NCBI GenBank assembly: GCA_027422505.1
Contig: JAPQWV010000405.1
Coordinates: 1-64,000, forward strand
DNA: 64,000 nucleotides
Direction of reading: 5' to 3'
Source of the DNA: Craterostigma plantagineum
Lineage: Eukaryota > Streptophyta > Magnoliopsida > Lamiales > Linderniaceae
Shown piece after piece: positions 19,547-32,100 of the stretch. The translations under genes and the position numbers were made by a program. How positions within the stretch are numbered: the stretch's first letter is position 1; each line of letters starts with the position of its first letter. The notes under the pieces were generated by a model. The model searched no databases and had not been told where the DNA came from. It saw only the letters and a list, made by a program, of their open reading frames with translations.

Positions 19547-22500
19547 TTATGCTAGCTTGAAATCGAGGTATAATACCTCCTTATCGCTTAAATCTTCCTC
19601 GCCTCCATAATAATGCTTCAATCGATGCCCGTTCACCTTGAAAGTACCCTGTCCCATACCTGAAATCTCAACAGTACCGTATGAGAAAACACGAGTAACA
19701 GTGAACGGTCCTGACCACCGTGACCTAAGCTTACCAGGAAAAAGCCTAAGTTGAGAATTAAAGAGGAGGACTTGGTCCCCTTCTTGAAATTCTCGTCTGT
19801 GCCTTATTTTGTTATCATGGTAGGCTTTTGAACGCTCCTTATACATTCTGGCGTTATCATAAGCTGATAAACGCCACTCGTCAAGCTCATTAATTTGGAG
19901 TTGCCGCTTTTCACCGGCTTTCCCCAAATCCATATCCAATGACTTAATTGCCCAATAGGCTTTATGTTCGATTTCTACGGGGAGGTGGCATGCCTTCCCG
20001 TAAACCAATCTATACGGTGTAGTACCTATTGGTGTTTTATACGCGGTTCTATACGCCCAAAGTGCGTCATTAAGCTTATTAGCCCACTCCTTACGGTTCC
20101 CAGCTATAGTTTTCTCAAGAATACGTTTTAACTCGCGGTTCACGACTTCTACCTGACCGCTAGCCTGAGGGTGATAAGGGGTGGACATGCTGTGTTTAAC
20201 ACCATATCGATCTAAGGTACGTGCAAATTGGGTGTTACAGAAATGGGTGCCTCTATCGCTAATGATGCATCTAGGTGCCCCAAATCGTGAAAATAATGCT
20301 CGTAAAAATCGCACAACAACCCTAGCATCGTTCGTGGGTAAAGCTTGCGCCTCGGCCCACTTGGACACATAGTCTACAGCAACCAGAATGTACTTATTAT
20401 TATACGAACTAGGAAACGGGCCCATGAAATCTATACCCCAAACATCGAAAATCTCAGAAACTAGAATAAAATTTTGAGGCATTTCATCACGTTTTGAGAT
20501 ATTACCTGTGCGCTGACATTGATCACAAATATCAACATACCGTTGGGCGTCCTTGAAAATCGTTGGCCAATAAAACCCGCTTTCCAGTACCTTCTGAGCT
20601 GTTCGATTGGCTGCATAATGCCCTCCAGTTGGTCCGCTATGGCAATGCCCTAGAATCTTCGTCGTCTCAGGGGAAGCAACACATCGTCGTATCACCTGGT
20701 CTGCACATTGCCTGAACAGATATGGATCTTCCCAAAAGTAATACTTCAAGTCAGGAAAGAATTTCTTCTTTTGCTGACTTGTGTATCCCTTTGGTAAAAC
20801 CCTTGCAACAAGATAATTAGCGAAATCTGCAAACCAAGGAATATCGTCACTTACCACTTGTATTGCATACAAGTGCTCGTCTGGGAATGTGTCCTGAATT
20901 TCTTTGCCGTCCTTGTTGTAAATTTCGGACTCCTCTAATCGAGAGAGGTGATCCGCCGCCAAATTCTCTGCCCCCTTTTTATCTCGGATCTCTATATCGA
21001 ACTCTTGAAGGAGTAAGACCCATCTAATTAGCCGAGGCTTGGCGTCCGGCTTCGCTAGTAAATACTTAAGGGCGGAGTGATCAGTAAAAACAATAACTTT
21101 CGATAAAATAAGGTATGACCTGAATTTATCGAAGGCGAACACGACAGCTAAGAGCTCCTTTTCCGTGGTCGTATAGTTTGCCTGGGCTGTGTCTAACGTC
21201 TTACTGGCGTAGTAAATTGGCCTGAAATGATTATCCTTACGCTGCCCTAGCACGGCTCCCACTGCGTAATCACTTGCATCGCACATTAGTTCAAAGGGCA
21301 ACCCCCAATCGGGGGCAACCATGATAGGTGCTGCAATCAATCGCTCCTTAAGCAAATTAAAGGCATGCAAACATTCATCGTTAAAATCAAACGGAGCATC
21401 TTTCTCAAGTAATCTAGACATGGGTCGAGCAATTTTAGAAAAATCCTTAATGAACCTACGATAGAAGCCAGCATGTCCTAGAAAACTCCTAATTGATCTC
21501 ACGTTCGAGGGGACAGGTAATTTTTCTATTGTCTCTAATTTAGCTCGGTCCACTTCGATTCCTTTAGAGGAAATCTTATGGCCCAGAACTATACCCTCTC
21601 GAACCATGAAATGACACTTCTCCCAATTAAGTGCCAAGTTCGTTTCTTCGCAGCGTGCGAGTACAAGCTTCAGATTAGCAAGGCACACATCAAACGACGA
21701 CCCAAATATCGAAAAATCATCCATAAACACCTCCATTACCTCACCTACCAACTTGTCGAATATTGCCATCATACATCGCTGGAAGGTGGCCGGAGCGTTG
21801 CATAGACCGAATGGCATCCTTCGATACGCAAACGTACCGAAGGGACAAGTGAATGTGGTCTTCTCCTGGTCCTCAGGTGCAATGGGAATCTGCAGATATC
21901 CTGAAAGACCATCAAGAAAGCAATAAAATGAATGACCAGATAATTTTTCTAGCATTTGATCAATAAATGGTAAGGGGAAATGGTCCTTTCTCGTGGCGTC
22001 GTTTAATTTTCTGTAGTCAATGCACACACGCCACCCAGTAACGGTCCTTGTTGAAATCAATTCATTCTTATCGTTAGTGACGACCGTCATTCCTCCCTTC
22101 TTCGAGACCACTTGGACCGGACTTACCCAAGCGCTATCTGAGATAGGGTAGATCATCCTCGCGTCTAGTAGCTTAATAACCTCTTTCTTCACGACATCTT
22201 TCATATTCGGATTGAGTCGCCTTTGACGTTGGGCGACTGGCTTAAACTCATCCTCCATCAGGATCTTGTGCGTACAGTAGCTCGGACTGATCCCTCTGAT
22301 GTCGGATATCTTCCAAGCCAATGCCTTCTTGTGTGCTCTCAACACTTCCAAAAGCTGGCCCTTCTGTCCGTTGTCGAGACTTGATGAGATGATGACTGGT
22401 AGCCCTCCATTGTTTCCGAGAAACGCATACTCGAGGTGGTCAGGTAACGGCTTCAACTCTAGGACGGGTGGCTCCTCGACCGAGCTCTTTTCCTTATCTT

Positions 22501-24436
22501 CTTCGCTACTCTCGTCGATAGCTATGATGGGCTCGTCGACTTCCTCCCCACACTCGTCAATTGCCAAAATTTTCTGTGTATCCTGCTCGTAAGGGAACTG
22601 TGATAGACCTTGTACAGAAAAGAAAAAATCATACTCAACAGCGTCTAAGTAGTAGCACTTATCATCATGCTCATTAGTCTTCTTCATCGACTCAGCCATA
22701 TTGAACGTAACTTTTTCACCGTCTACCGTCAAAGTTAACGTCCCATTTCTAACATCTATCATAGTTTCACCGGTAGCTAAAAATGGTCTACCTAGAATCA
22801 ATGGAACGTTCTCATCCTCCTCCATATCTAAGATAACAAAGTCGGCGGGAATCACAAATTTACCTACCTTTACTAGGACATCCTCAATGACACCCCTAGG
22901 GTATTTTAACGAACGATCAGCTAATTGAAGACTCATCCTAGTGGGTCGTGGTTCACCTAGTCCTAAGCGCTTAAACATGGAATACGGCATTAAATTTATG
23001 CTAGCTCCTAGGTCAGCTAAAGCGCGTTCAACAACTAAGTCTCCTATAAGACAGGGAATCGTAAAACTCCCTGGGTCTTTGAGCTTCTTCGGCATCTTGT
23101 TTTGAAGTATCGCCGAGCATTCCCCTCGTAAGCACACCGTGGAAACATGTTCGAGTTTCCTCCTGTTCGTCAATAGGTCCTTCAAAAACTTGGCGAAGCT
23201 GGGCATCTGCGTAATAGCCTCAACAAACGGTAAGTTAATATGTAATTCCTTACACATGTTCATAAATTTACCGAATTGCACCTCGTCTCTGTCCTTCTTC
23301 AGCCGAGCTGGGTACGGGATCCTTGGCTGGTACGGCTTCACCGGTGGTCGCTCGGTCTCCTTTGCCTTTTCTTTTTGGGGCTCGACTTTCTCCTTTTCAG
23401 CTTCGACGTTCTCCTTCTCAGCTTCGGCCTTCTCAACATTGTCGCCTTTGTTTACCTCCACTTCTGACTCGTCGTGGATCTCGAAACTAGCCTTCTCAGT
23501 CGACTTCTTTTTGGGAGGTACCTCCTGCAACTCTCTTCCATTTCTCAGGGTGACCGCCTTGCAATATTCCTTAGGATTTGGTTCGGTATAGCTTGAAAGT
23601 GAACCTTGAGGTCGTTCAGCCAATTGCTTTGCTATTTGGCCAACTTGCAACTCCAATTTTCGTACAGACGCATCTGTATTTTGAGCTCGGAGATCAATGG
23701 ATTGGAATTGTTCTTCCATCTTTGAGTAATCAACTCCAATTTCAATATGGCTTGAGTAATCCATCTGTATTTTGGCCTGAGCCGTATTATGATAGTTATT
23801 GCTTGATCCTCCGGCTTGAAATCCCGGTGGTGGCCCTTGTTGGAAACCGGATTGCCTTTGCACTTGATGGCCTTGATTTCCGTAAGAAAGATTAGGATGT
23901 GCTCGAGGTTGGAAGCTTCTCTGTCCTTGATAGTTTCCCATGTAGTCAACGTGTTCCACCGGTGGTATGACTTGACATTCCGACGTCTCGTGGGCTGCAC
24001 CACAATTACCACAATGCGGTATGTAAGGTATCTGTTGCGGTGGTGCGGTGGTCATCGGTGTCATTACAGCATTAACGGTCGGTGGTTGGGTAACTTTTGG
24101 TAGTAGCGCATTGATCATCGTCTGAAGTTGAGTTTGCGTCGTGGCAACTTGTTGTTGAAGAGCGTCAAACTTAGCATTCATTGCCGTATCCTCACTTACT
24201 TCGAACACTCCAGGCACCCTCATTCTTGTGTTGCCTCGCATGAAGCTGTTCCTTGTATAATCTTCAATTAGGTTCCAAGCTTCTGTGGCACTGAGCTTCA
24301 CAAGTCCTCCGTTTGCGGCTCCGTCTAGCATATGGGCCGTTTGATCATTGAGTGCTTCATGAAAACGATTAACGATTGCGGCCTTTGTCATTCCATGCTG
24401 CGGACATCTCTTTAGAGGGCTTTGTACCTCTCCCAA
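19547..24436 (-). CDS. Athila polyprotein: gag C-terminus, protease, RT, RNase H, integrase
   Basis: 1629 codons open. Zinc knuckle at about 139-155 ([13 protein letters not shown]). Protease at about 472 ([13 protein letters not shown]). RT about 760-950 with active site [10 protein letters not shown] near 902. RNase H about 1060-1190 ([35 protein letters not shown]). Integrase has an HHCC zinc domain ([20 protein letters not shown]), then D near 1335 (WGIDFMGPF), D near 1394 (SDRGTHF) and E near 1432. All catalytic blocks look intact. The protein is separated from the gag start by a one-base frameshift near 24415; the frame used here has no genuine start codon at its beginning. It would copy and integrate the element in the plant cell. 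Confidence 0.93.
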   Translation of the reverse strand: MGEVQSPLKRCPQHGMTKAAIVNRFHEALNDQTAHMLDGAANGGLVKLSATEAWNLIEDYTRNSFMRGNTRMRVPGVFEVSEDTAMNAKFDALQQQVATTQTQLQTMINALLPKVTQPPTVNAVMTPMTTAPPQQIPYIPHCGNCGAAHETSECQVIPPVEHVDYMGNYQGQRSFQPRAHPNLSYGNQGHQVQRQSGFQQGPPPGFQAGGSSNNYHNTAQAKIQMDYSSHIEIGVDYSKMEEQFQSIDLRAQNTDASVRKLELQVGQIAKQLAERPQGSLSSYTEPNPKEYCKAVTLRNGRELQEVPPKKKSTEKASFEIHDESEVEVNKGDNVEKAEAEKENVEAEKEKVEPQKEKAKETERPPVKPYQPRIPYPARLKKDRDEVQFGKFMNMCKELHINLPFVEAITQMPSFAKFLKDLLTNRRKLEHVSTVCLRGECSAILQNKMPKKLKDPGSFTIPCLIGDLVVERALADLGASINLMPYSMFKRLGLGEPRPTRMSLQLADRSLKYPRGVIEDVLVKVGKFVIPADFVILDMEEDENVPLILGRPFLATGETMIDVRNGTLTLTVDGEKVTFNMAESMKKTNEHDDKCYYLDAVEYDFFFSVQGLSQFPYEQDTQKILAIDECGEEVDEPIIAIDESSEEDKEKSSVEEPPVLELKPLPDHLEYAFLGNNGGLPVIISSSLDNGQKGQLLEVLRAHKKALAWKISDIRGISPSYCTHKILMEDEFKPVAQRQRRLNPNMKDVVKKEVIKLLDARMIYPISDSAWVSPVQVVSKKGGMTVVTNDKNELISTRTVTGWRVCIDYRKLNDATRKDHFPLPFIDQMLEKLSGHSFYCFLDGLSGYLQIPIAPEDQEKTTFTCPFGTFAYRRMPFGLCNAPATFQRCMMAIFDKLVGEVMEVFMDDFSIFGSSFDVCLANLKLVLARCEETNLALNWEKCHFMVREGIVLGHKISSKGIEVDRAKLETIEKLPVPSNVRSIRSFLGHAGFYRRFIKDFSKIARPMSRLLEKDAPFDFNDECLHAFNLLKERLIAAPIMVAPDWGLPFELMCDASDYAVGAVLGQRKDNHFRPIYYASKTLDTAQANYTTTEKELLAVVFAFDKFRSYLILSKVIVFTDHSALKYLLAKPDAKPRLIRWVLLLQEFDIEIRDKKGAENLAADHLSRLEESEIYNKDGKEIQDTFPDEHLYAIQVVSDDIPWFADFANYLVARVLPKGYTSQQKKKFFPDLKYYFWEDPYLFRQCADQVIRRCVASPETTKILGHCHSGPTGGHYAANRTAQKVLESGFYWPTIFKDAQRYVDICDQCQRTGNISKRDEMPQNFILVSEIFDVWGIDFMGPFPSSYNNKYILVAVDYVSKWAEAQALPTNDARVVVRFLRALFSRFGAPRCIISDRGTHFCNTQFARTLDRYGVKHSMSTPYHPQASGQVEVVNRELKRILEKTIAGNRKEWANKLNDALWAYRTAYKTPIGTTPYRLVYGKACHLPVEIEHKAYWAIKSLDMDLGKAGEKRQLQINELDEWRLSAYDNARMYKERSKAYHDNKIRHRREFQEGDQVLLFNSQLRLFPGKLRSRWSGPFTVTRVFSYGTVEISGMGQGTFKVNGHRLKHYYGGEEDLSDKEVLYLDFKLA

Positions 24437-25113
24437 ACTTCGTAGAGGTTCTCCGTGTCCTTTTGGTGAAAGAGTGAAATCTCAGTTTTCAACCGAAGTA
24501 CCTTTGATTGCGGGAAAAAGTAGCCAAGGAAAGCTCCTCGTAGCTCGTCCCAAGTAGTGATAGACCTAGGTGGTAATAGCTCCAACCACTCCTTTGCTTT
24601 GTCTTTGAGAGAAAATGGAAAAAGCATAAGCTTGATGGTGTCGTTTGGAACTCCATTGATCTTGATAGTGTCCGTAATTGTTAGAAACGCCTTTATGTAT
24701 TTGTACGGATCATCTTCAGACCTTCCTTCGAATTGAGCCGTCTGAAATATCATTTGAAGCCACGAATGTTTCAATTCGAAGTTGTTGTTCTCGAAAGGTG
24801 GTATTACGATTGCCGATTCCGTACCACCAAGGGTGTCGTGCTTGAGCAAATCTTGCAGTGATTGCTCCTCGTTATTAACTTCTTGATCTGCCATCTTTTT
24901 TGGTGTCCCTGAACTATCAACCGACGTCTCGATGTGAGAAGCGTTTGTCGTGTCTTGAGAACCTTCTCTTGTGTCTTGAGAATAGTCAACTAGCTGAAAT
25001 GAATTTTCGGACGAAGAACTTCCAATTACTTCCTGCCTTAATCTTCGTCGCAACGTACGCTCGAAATTCGGAGGTGCTTCAATGAGTGGATACGATGGAT
25101 GATTTCGGGTCAT
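24412..25113 (-). CDS. Athila gag, N-terminal part (frameshifted from pol)
   Basis: ATG 25113 opens a 233-codon frame. The first 90 residues are S/D/E/Q-rich. The Retrotrans_gag capsid domain follows ([48 protein letters not shown]). It ends at a stop immediately after WERYKAL. The homologous sequence continues in another frame from about 24415, so a single base has been lost there. In this lineage gag and pol normally lie in one frame, so this copy is probably not autonomous. Confidence 0.9.
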   Translation of the reverse strand: MTRNHPSYPLIEAPPNFERTLRRRLRQEVIGSSSSENSFQLVDYSQDTREGSQDTTNASHIETSVDSSGTPKKMADQEVNNEEQSLQDLLKHDTLGGTESAIVIPPFENNNFELKHSWLQMIFQTAQFEGRSEDDPYKYIKAFLTITDTIKINGVPNDTIKLMLFPFSLKDKAKEWLELLPPRSITTWDELRGAFLGYFFPQSKVLRLKTEISLFHQKDTENLYEVWERYKAL

Positions 25114-25281
25114 TCACATAAGAGTACACCCTGAAGACCAACGACTCTCGTTAGTTAATTAACAAGTCACAACCGAAAAAAAAAAATAATCGCAGATCAA
25201 AGAAATCTGATAAATAGAACAAAGTAACAAATAAGTGGATGGCTAAATTACCGAACACAGGTGTTCCTAATATCAAATTAT

Positions 25282-25299
25282 TCCCCGGCAACGGCGCCA
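25282..25299 (-). other. primer binding site, tRNA-Asp type
   Basis: On minus TGGCGCCGTTGCCGGGGA, complementary to the 3' end of plant tRNA-Asp, six bases inside the 5' LTR. Typical of Athila and related Ty3/gypsy elements. Confidence 0.9.
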
Positions 25300-25305
25300 A
25301 AAACT

Positions 25306-26965
25306 TGATCGCTTGCGTGTGTGTTTAAATAAAAAGATCGTGCGAGTACGTCAAGTAATAATTAAAACGAATATATTATAACTAGAATCACGCGCGATAG
25401 GCAGTGTACCTATCGTTTGTAATATAGCTATAGCGAATATCCGAGTATCGAACACGAGGAATAAATTAAGTACTAGTATTAACCTATCGACTCGATATTT
25501 AACCTAAATAAAATAACAGGATTTGTTTATATTACGAACTAACTTAACAGAGCAATTTAAAGGATCGAAAGACTAAGGAACACAACTAGAAGTAATAAGA
25601 GTGACTTAAGATGACAAATATGTGTCCGGAATTCGAATCCCGCTGAGTTTTGTTGGCTAAGGCTTACGGAATATCGCTCCTACGTGATTATCGACTAACT
25701 CGCAGTAATTTCCTACCCACTCACGGATTTGCTGTCGCCCTAAACGTTCGTGGGGATCTAAATTCAGCGATTACTAGACGGCGAGGATCGAGTATTTGCT
25801 GTCGCCCTATACTCGAATCCTAACGTCTACGAATGGCCTAATCGTTATTTAGCTGTCGCCCTAAACGATATACCCCACATGCATATCAACACATAGACAT
25901 ATTGATACGAAGAAACAACATCATAGAACGATAAATAGTCGAATACACGTGTTCACGATTATCCTACGCCTTAACTACAACATAACCCAACGTTCATCTA
26001 TTCCCAAACACACAAAAAGATTAGCTACTCATATTGAACGTCACAACAACGAGATTTAAGGAAAACGAGGATAGAGAACTCATAAAAACTTCCCTAAGAA
26101 GTGAATATGGCGTTTCCGAGGTGGAGCTCTCGTTCCTCGATCGTATGAGCGTAGCTTCGTTGCTGGATCGCCCCTTGAGCTTCTCCGAATCACGGGACTG
26201 CTTCTAGTGTTCTTCCTTCTTCCTTTTCTCTCAATTTTCGTCTCTATCCAAGCTCTCTTTCAGTTCTAAGGAAAGCCCCCTTTTATGCTTCGAAAATGGG
26301 CTAAAACCCTGAAATTAGGCATGTTCACGGCCTCTTAACGGGCCTTCACGGCCGTGAAGGCGGCTAAAAACCCTATTTCTTGACTTCCTGGCACGAGTCA
26401 CGGCCTCGTGCACCGATCTTCACGGCCGTGACGGCGGCTTAAACCCTTTGACTCTCTGGAGAGGGTCACGGCCTCTTGCATACAGGTTCACGGCCGTGAC
26501 AGTGAATAGCATAGCGTTTGCTCAGTCTCTGCCGCGAGTCACGGCCTTTGACATGAGTATTCACGGCCGTGACGCGTTCCTTAAAACTCTCTGTCCACGT
26601 TCACGGCTTCTTACATGATCGTTCACGGCCGCGACACTGGATCTTGAGCTCTCTGCCCACGTTCACGGCCTTGTGCAAAGTGATTCACGGCCGTGACTGT
26701 TGGAACTTTTTCTCCTTGAGCTTACTGCCCTTGTTCACGGCCTCTTGCAAGAGCGTTCACGGCCGTGACTTGTTACTGGCAGCTTCAAACTTTGCCGTTT
26801 TCGCGCCGTTTTCGCCTCGTTTTCGTTCCTCTTTTCTCGATAATCATTCGAAGGTCCTACAATTAAATGAGTGTAAATAGAGCCAATAAATGCATGGAAT
26901 GATCAAAAGTTTCCTATTATAACCCAAATAAACATAACAATAAACGTATTAATATACGTTTATCA
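25306..26965 (-). repeat. right LTR (5' LTR of the Athila element)
   Basis: Near-identical to the left LTR. Differences seen: G/A near 13129/25629, T/C near 13558/26066, TCA versus CCG near 14303/26805, a 1-bp insertion, and deletions of 5 and 3 bp. These account exactly for the 7-bp length difference. Confidence 0.93.
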
Positions 26966-26970
26966 AAGTA
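26966..26970. repeat. 5-bp target site duplication of the Athila element, right
   Basis: AAGTA directly after the CA of the right LTR; pairs with 12793-12797. Confidence 0.93.
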
Positions 26971-27999
26971 CGAAACTTCAATCCCACGATTTCTCATCAT
27001 TGTTTGAATGAGTTTAGGGGCCGGTGTACTTGTTGAACCCTGAAAAGATTCAAGCAGCATATCACTCACGGAGGTTGACGATGCTTGAGTGAGTCTTACG
27101 TTCCGATTTGCAAGGTCGCACGTATGTGTGTTGCAATACGTACGAATCGAGAATACGGATGTATCCTTAATCTTCGCCGTCCATATCCTCCAAGTACATC
27201 CATCCTCTTTGCATCTCACGCCATAGTACGATCGGGAAGATTTTATAATCTTGACCTCGAAGCATGCCTCTATAGCAACTCTTTGGATCCTATTCTTGAC
27301 GGCCTTCTTATCCTCGAATTCATCACCGACCTTCATGGTGGAACCGTCGGTAAAAGAATACCGATCGCTAGGAATAGTTGCATTTTCCTCTTCCTCCTCC
27401 TCCTCATCATTCCCGTCCGCATTTTCTCCGTCTACGCCATCAAAATTGACGTGCACGTTCTGCCGTGATGCAACATTCTCATCACGGTCGTTCGCCTCAT
27501 TGTGACCTTCACCCCCATAATTCACATCTTCGCATCCGCCAAAGTCGATGATACGGTCAAAATAATCATCGATGTAACCACCGCCATCGCTACGAACCTC
27601 AATTGGAACGGGACCAACTTCATCATCCGCGAGAGTTTGACGGTGGAGGGTCGTAGGGAGTCCAATCTCCACACGGAGAATCGGTCTATCCATTGGACCC
27701 CCTAAGTATATATAACCCTTCAACTCTCGATCATTCTTTATATACAACGGAGCACACCCTTCCATACCTCTCATAGATGGCTGATAACTTAGTTTTAACT
27801 CCGGCCTCCTGCTTACGCCAATAGTCTCGTATATTTCGTTCCGCAGATCGTCCAGCAAACAACAATCGACATCGAACCCAATGGGCTTCATATTTGTTCC
27901 CATCCTTGGAACCCATGTCCATTTATTATCATTCCCAATTATCCATTCTCCATCGTAATCAATCATGATGCTGGTCGGCATAACCTGGAAACGAATCAT
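26966..27999 (-). pseudogene. MURA-type MULE transposase, N-terminal part (split by retrotransposon)
   Basis: ATG at 27999, or at 27981 after a TTTCCAG acceptor, opens a frame into the retrotransposon junction. The N-terminal part is an MuDR-specific region (WTWVPRMGTNMKPIGFDVD). An acidic stretch (DGNDEEEEEEENATIPSD) precedes the zinc-binding DNA-binding domain of Mutator transposases (about 225-310; ACFEVKIIKSSRSYYGVRC, CKEDGCTWRI, CNTHTC). The frame continues without a shift into 12797 across the insertion. A donor (CA/GTAAGT) at 28611 makes a 5' UTR intron likely. Confidence 0.9.
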
Positions 28000-28018
28000 T
28001 GTTAATAAAATTTAATTG

Positions 28019-28440
28019 CAATATGCATTATTCGAATAATTTCAATATTCGAAAAGTTGAAATTAATCGAGTAAACCATTCGAGTAGTAAAACAACTCGA
28101 ATAGAGTCTTCGAGTGTTAAGATTTTGAAGACACTCGATAAGTTGTTATCGAAGAAATAAATGGAATAAATCAACTTTTATTGCAAACGAGTTATTCGAG
28201 TAAATAAAATATTCGGAAACAAAATTATTCGAGTAAGACATTCGAGTGTACGTTTAACTCGAATAACATATCCGAATAATATGTAAGTGTAAAATTTCAT
28301 AAACAGTTGTATTAATCGAGTAAAGTTTCCGAGTTTATTCGAGTTTGATGTACGATTCGTATGTTGCCAAAACAACTTATCCGAGTGACTTTTCGAGTCA
28401 ACGTAAACTCGAATAACAGACTCGAATAATCGAAAAACGA
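28019..28440. repeat. right subterminal cluster of the TTATTCGAGT motif
   Basis: At least ten full or near copies in both orientations between the transposase start and the right terminus, mirroring the left cluster. Confidence 0.7.
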
Positions 28441-28852
28441 AAATTTTCTGCAAATTCGCACAGATCTAAGGTTAAAATGCTACCCATAACTACCCAAACC
28501 TTCGAAAATCTAATACCCGATGCTCGAAATGTAAATGTCATTAACATGAACGGAAATTACAATGCCTGATAATATATACTTGTAACCGGCGTTAACATGA
28601 ACGAAACTTACTGTATATGCGTTCAAGAACGAAATTGGGATTCTTGGAGCTTGGGTGTTTCGATTTCGGCGGATGCTTCAACTCGTTTTTCCTTCAAGAT
28701 CTCGTTTTGGTGCTTCGTGGGTGCATTAATCAATGAGGTTGGTGCGTTTTCTTTTTTTATTTTATATATATATTTCTTTTTTTTTTATTTAGGTATTAAT
28801 TAGGGGTTTAGTTAATTAAGGAAACATGTTCCTCTTTTTTAATTGACTCGGT
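28441..28852. other. MULE right subterminal region, transposase leader
   Basis: No gene on plus. On minus it most likely forms the transposase 5' UTR upstream of the donor at 28611. T-rich tract at 28750-28795. Confidence 0.55.
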
Positions 28853-28908
28853 CAAGTTCCCTTTTTTTAAAAAGAAACCAAAAGTAATCTTATTTTTTAA
28901 AATAGCCC
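28853..28908 (-). repeat. MULE right terminal inverted repeat
   Basis: Reads GGGCTATTTTAAAAAA on the minus strand and ends with a second A-rich block followed by GGGAAC, in register with the left terminus. Confidence 0.75.
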
Positions 28909-28917
28909 GGGAGACGA
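28909..28917. repeat. 9-bp target site duplication, right copy
   Basis: GGGAGACGA following the right MULE terminus; pairs with 6365-6373. Confidence 0.88.
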
Positions 28918-29156
28918 CGAACGGAAATTGCATTTTAGGTCCTTATTTAATTTAGTCTTTTCAGCCTTTTCTAGTTTATATTTAATTCATCCCTTCGATA
29001 AAAAATGCAAAGGTTTCCCTGTATAAAATATTAATTAGAATAAACACCAAGGACTCTATTGCAATTTCTCGACGCGCTAATCCGTTAAACCCTACGGTAC
29101 ACTACACGGTGGTCACTGAAACACCACCACCACTCACATCTCTCTCCACCGCGAAA

Positions 29157-32100
29157 ATGGTGGCTCCACTTCTCCGATCTCTCTTCTCTGGCGCCACCAG
29201 AAAATCCAGCTCCTCCAGCCAAAAATCCTTAATAAACAGCCCTTTCATATCTCATTGGCGTCGTCCGTTCTCGTCCGCTGCGTCAGCAGCGCCGTCGGAT
29301 GCACATAATGGCGCTTTGGACCCAAGTCGCCTCCGAAACGTCGCCGTCATAGCTCATGTCGACCACGGTAAGACCACGCTCATGGATCGCCTCTTAAGGC
29401 AGTGTGGTGCGGATATTCCCCACGAGCGAGCTTTAGATTCTATCACGCTTGAGCGCGAACGAGGCATCACGATAGCGTCTAAGGTGTGGTATATCGATAT
29501 ATTCGGAATTTGTTAATGTACTCTAGTAGTAGAAGTGAGTTAATTTTGTCCTGAGTCGGCACATCTTTGGTTGTTACGTCGTCGCAACCTGAATATTTCG
29601 TTATCTCCTTTTGTTCGGTTGTAAGTGTTAGCGCTTCTTGGCCTATGAACTGAACGAAACCTTTACATCGCCAGCCAAGTATTGTTAATTGTAATGATAT
29701 GTTGCAGGTTACATCTATCTCTTGGAATGGAAATGAGCTAAACATGGTGGACACTCCCGGACATGCAGATTTTGGTGGTGAAGTATGCCTAATCTGATAA
29801 CTCCGTTTTATTTCTCAACCTATTTTGTGATTTTCGAACTAATGAGAGAAAGAATTTGTAATTAGGATGCCTGTAGAGGCCTTAATTTGCCACTTGTATG
29901 TGTGGAGAGTTGTTAGACACAAACTGATGTGAAGGAAGGCTTGTGCCTTTTTTATTTCTCTAGTCATTGAAGCCACTATGAAAGGATTGGCAATTGTCAT
30001 CAAATTTTATACTTTGGTTGTACTCATCGGATAGAGATATATTCGGTTCCAACTATCATAGAAGCAACAACAAAGGGATTGTTGTTCCTTTCTCTTAAAA
30101 TGACATCCTAGGTGCTGCTTTAATCTTTGCCCAACCTAAGTCCAAGATTTTGCTTCCTTTCATAGGTTGAACGGGTTGTGGGAATGGTTGAAGGTGCTGT
30201 TTTGGTTGTCGATGCTGGTGAAGGTCCTTTGGCACAGACAAAATTTGTTCTTGCAAAGGCCTTGAAGTATGGCTTACGTCCGCTTCTCCTTCTGAATAAA
30301 GTCGATCGACCTTCAGGTACAGCTAGATCATTTTCTGATATGTATGTTTGTCGATATATCTTTTACCTATCATGGTGTGATACATTTATATACATGCTTT
30401 TGGAATAAGCTATTTCATTTTTTGTTGTTTGGAATCGTTAATGTTTAGTTACCGAAGAAAGATGCAATGAAGTTGAGAGCCTTGTGTTCGACCTTTTCGC
30501 TAATCTTGGAGCGACAGGTGATTATTTCTGCTGCTTTTGATGATATTACCGTCATTTCATTATGATATACTCCTTACTGGATTATAATACAAAAACTTTC
30601 ACTTTTCACTTGTACTCAACCGTATTGTGATGATGGTCTTATCTGTTTACCACCTTCCCCTTAGAGGAGCAATTAGAATTTCCTGTACTTTATGCATCTG
30701 CAAAGGAGGGATGGGCCTCATCCACGTATACAAAAAATCCTCAAGATGATGCAAAAAATATGTCCGAGTTGCTCGATGCTATAATAAAACATGTTCCGCC
30801 ACCTTCTGCAAACCTTGATGCTCCATTCACAATGCTGGTAACCGACTACTTATCATTTTCTACGAACTGCCTGTCTCATTTTAGAATTCATGTGTGTTGA
30901 CCATTTAATATCGTTGAGACGAGCTATCTTCTTTTACTAGCTAAAGACGTCATTGATCCTTCCAGGTGTCTATGATGGAAAGAGATAATTATGTGGGAAG
31001 AATACTAACTGGTCGTATCGCTTCTGGGGTTCTCCAAGTTGGTGATAAAGTACATGGCCTTAACAACACGGGGACAGGGACCGTCAAAATTGAAGAAGGA
31101 AAGGTTTGTTAACTGCCAACTGGAAAATATGACAGTGGTTTTTTTTATTATCGATTTTTTTTTGTTGAGGCAGAGAGCGATTCTCCTTCAGTTTAATGAG
31201 TAAGTTTTCAATCCATTTTCTTTCTCCCAAAATATTGTGAAATATACCAGACAAAAAAGCTACTAAGCTCTGTTTCATAAATTTACCGAAAAGTTCTGAG
31301 ATGATTAATTTCTTTGCACTAGTGAAATTCAGTTTCCGTGGCAGGATATGTTTAGTAGATACATATGATGTGTGCGAGCTAAGGTGAAATGATATTTTTT
31401 CTGATATGCTTCCTAGACCCAGATTCTCTCTTCTATAATGTTAGTTATCCATGATGGCGTCTTATCAAATATGAATTTCTTTTTCAGGTTGTGAAACTGT
31501 TGAAGAAGAAGGGAACGAGTGTCGTTTCAGTTGACTGTGCTGGTGCTGGTGATATAGTGTCTATGGCTGGATTGACAACCCCAGCTATAGGCCACACAAT
31601 AGCCAATGTGGAGGTACAGAGCTAATACAGTTTATTTATTCCAAGTATTTGGTTAAATTTTCAGCGCAACTTCTCTGGCTTATCTTTACAGCTGAGGACA
31701 CTTTAAGTCAATAGTTTGATAAGCAGAGGACACTTTAAATCAATACTTTGATAAGCAGCTGTATATTATTGCGTTAATCAAATCAACATTTTGTTCTCCA
31801 TTCATATTGGTTTGATATTTGGATCCTAGAGGCTTTAACTTGTGATTTTTGAAGAAGCATTTATTACTGGCTTTCAGGTTTGTGTTATGCTCTGCTTTTT
31901 GTTTCTTTGTTTTGCACATATATATTACGTGGCTGATGAGAATGTGCCGCTATCAGTTTCCTGTGTTATCTGTAATTAACTGGACATATTGTCGGGCATT
32001 ATGCTTTAATTTTTGTTGGTTTGGATACCAAAAATTATGTAAATCTTTTATTGATGCCCACTGGTTTGGCAGGTCCTGACTGCGTTGCCTGCTGTTGAGC

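Larger units (their letters stand above)
12798..26965 (-). mobile_element. Athila-type Ty3/gypsy LTR retrotransposon nested in the MULE transposase
   Basis: 14.2-kb element, coding strand minus. LTRs of 1667 and 1660 bp run TG...CA, with duplication AAGTA. A primer site matching the tRNA-Asp 3' end lies next to the 5' (right) LTR, and a purine tract next to the 3' (left) LTR. Order in its own sense: gag, protease, RT, RNase H, integrase, a long AT-rich spacer, an Athila ORF1-like gene, 3' LTR. RT and ORF1 family features point to the Athila lineage. Between the two LTRs I saw four substitutions and three small indels, so insertion was recent. The gag frame is broken by a one-base shift near 24415. 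Confidence 0.93.
6374..28908. mobile_element. Mutator-like element (MULE) carrying a DUF1985/Ulp1 gene, with a nested Athila retrotransposon
   Basis: The ends are set by a perfect 9-bp direct duplication (GGGAGACGA at 6365-6373 and 28909-28917), the hallmark size for Mutator. The 56-bp termini align without gaps as inverted repeats at about 38 of 56 positions. Inside are a Ulp1-like gene on plus (6885-10406), a spacer with repeats, and a MURA-type transposase on minus (start near 27999, stop at 11541). The layout matches the Ulp1-carrying MULEs described as Kaonashi/KI elements in Arabidopsis and related elements in melon. Without the 14.2-kb retrotransposon the element is about 8.36 kb. Repeats of ACTCGAATAA / TTATTCGAGT fill both subterminal regions. 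Confidence 0.9.

Noticed and set aside
28597..28803. 68-codon plus ORF at the right end of the MULE
   Set aside because: Antisense to the transposase leader; the hydrophobic end comes from a T-rich tract.
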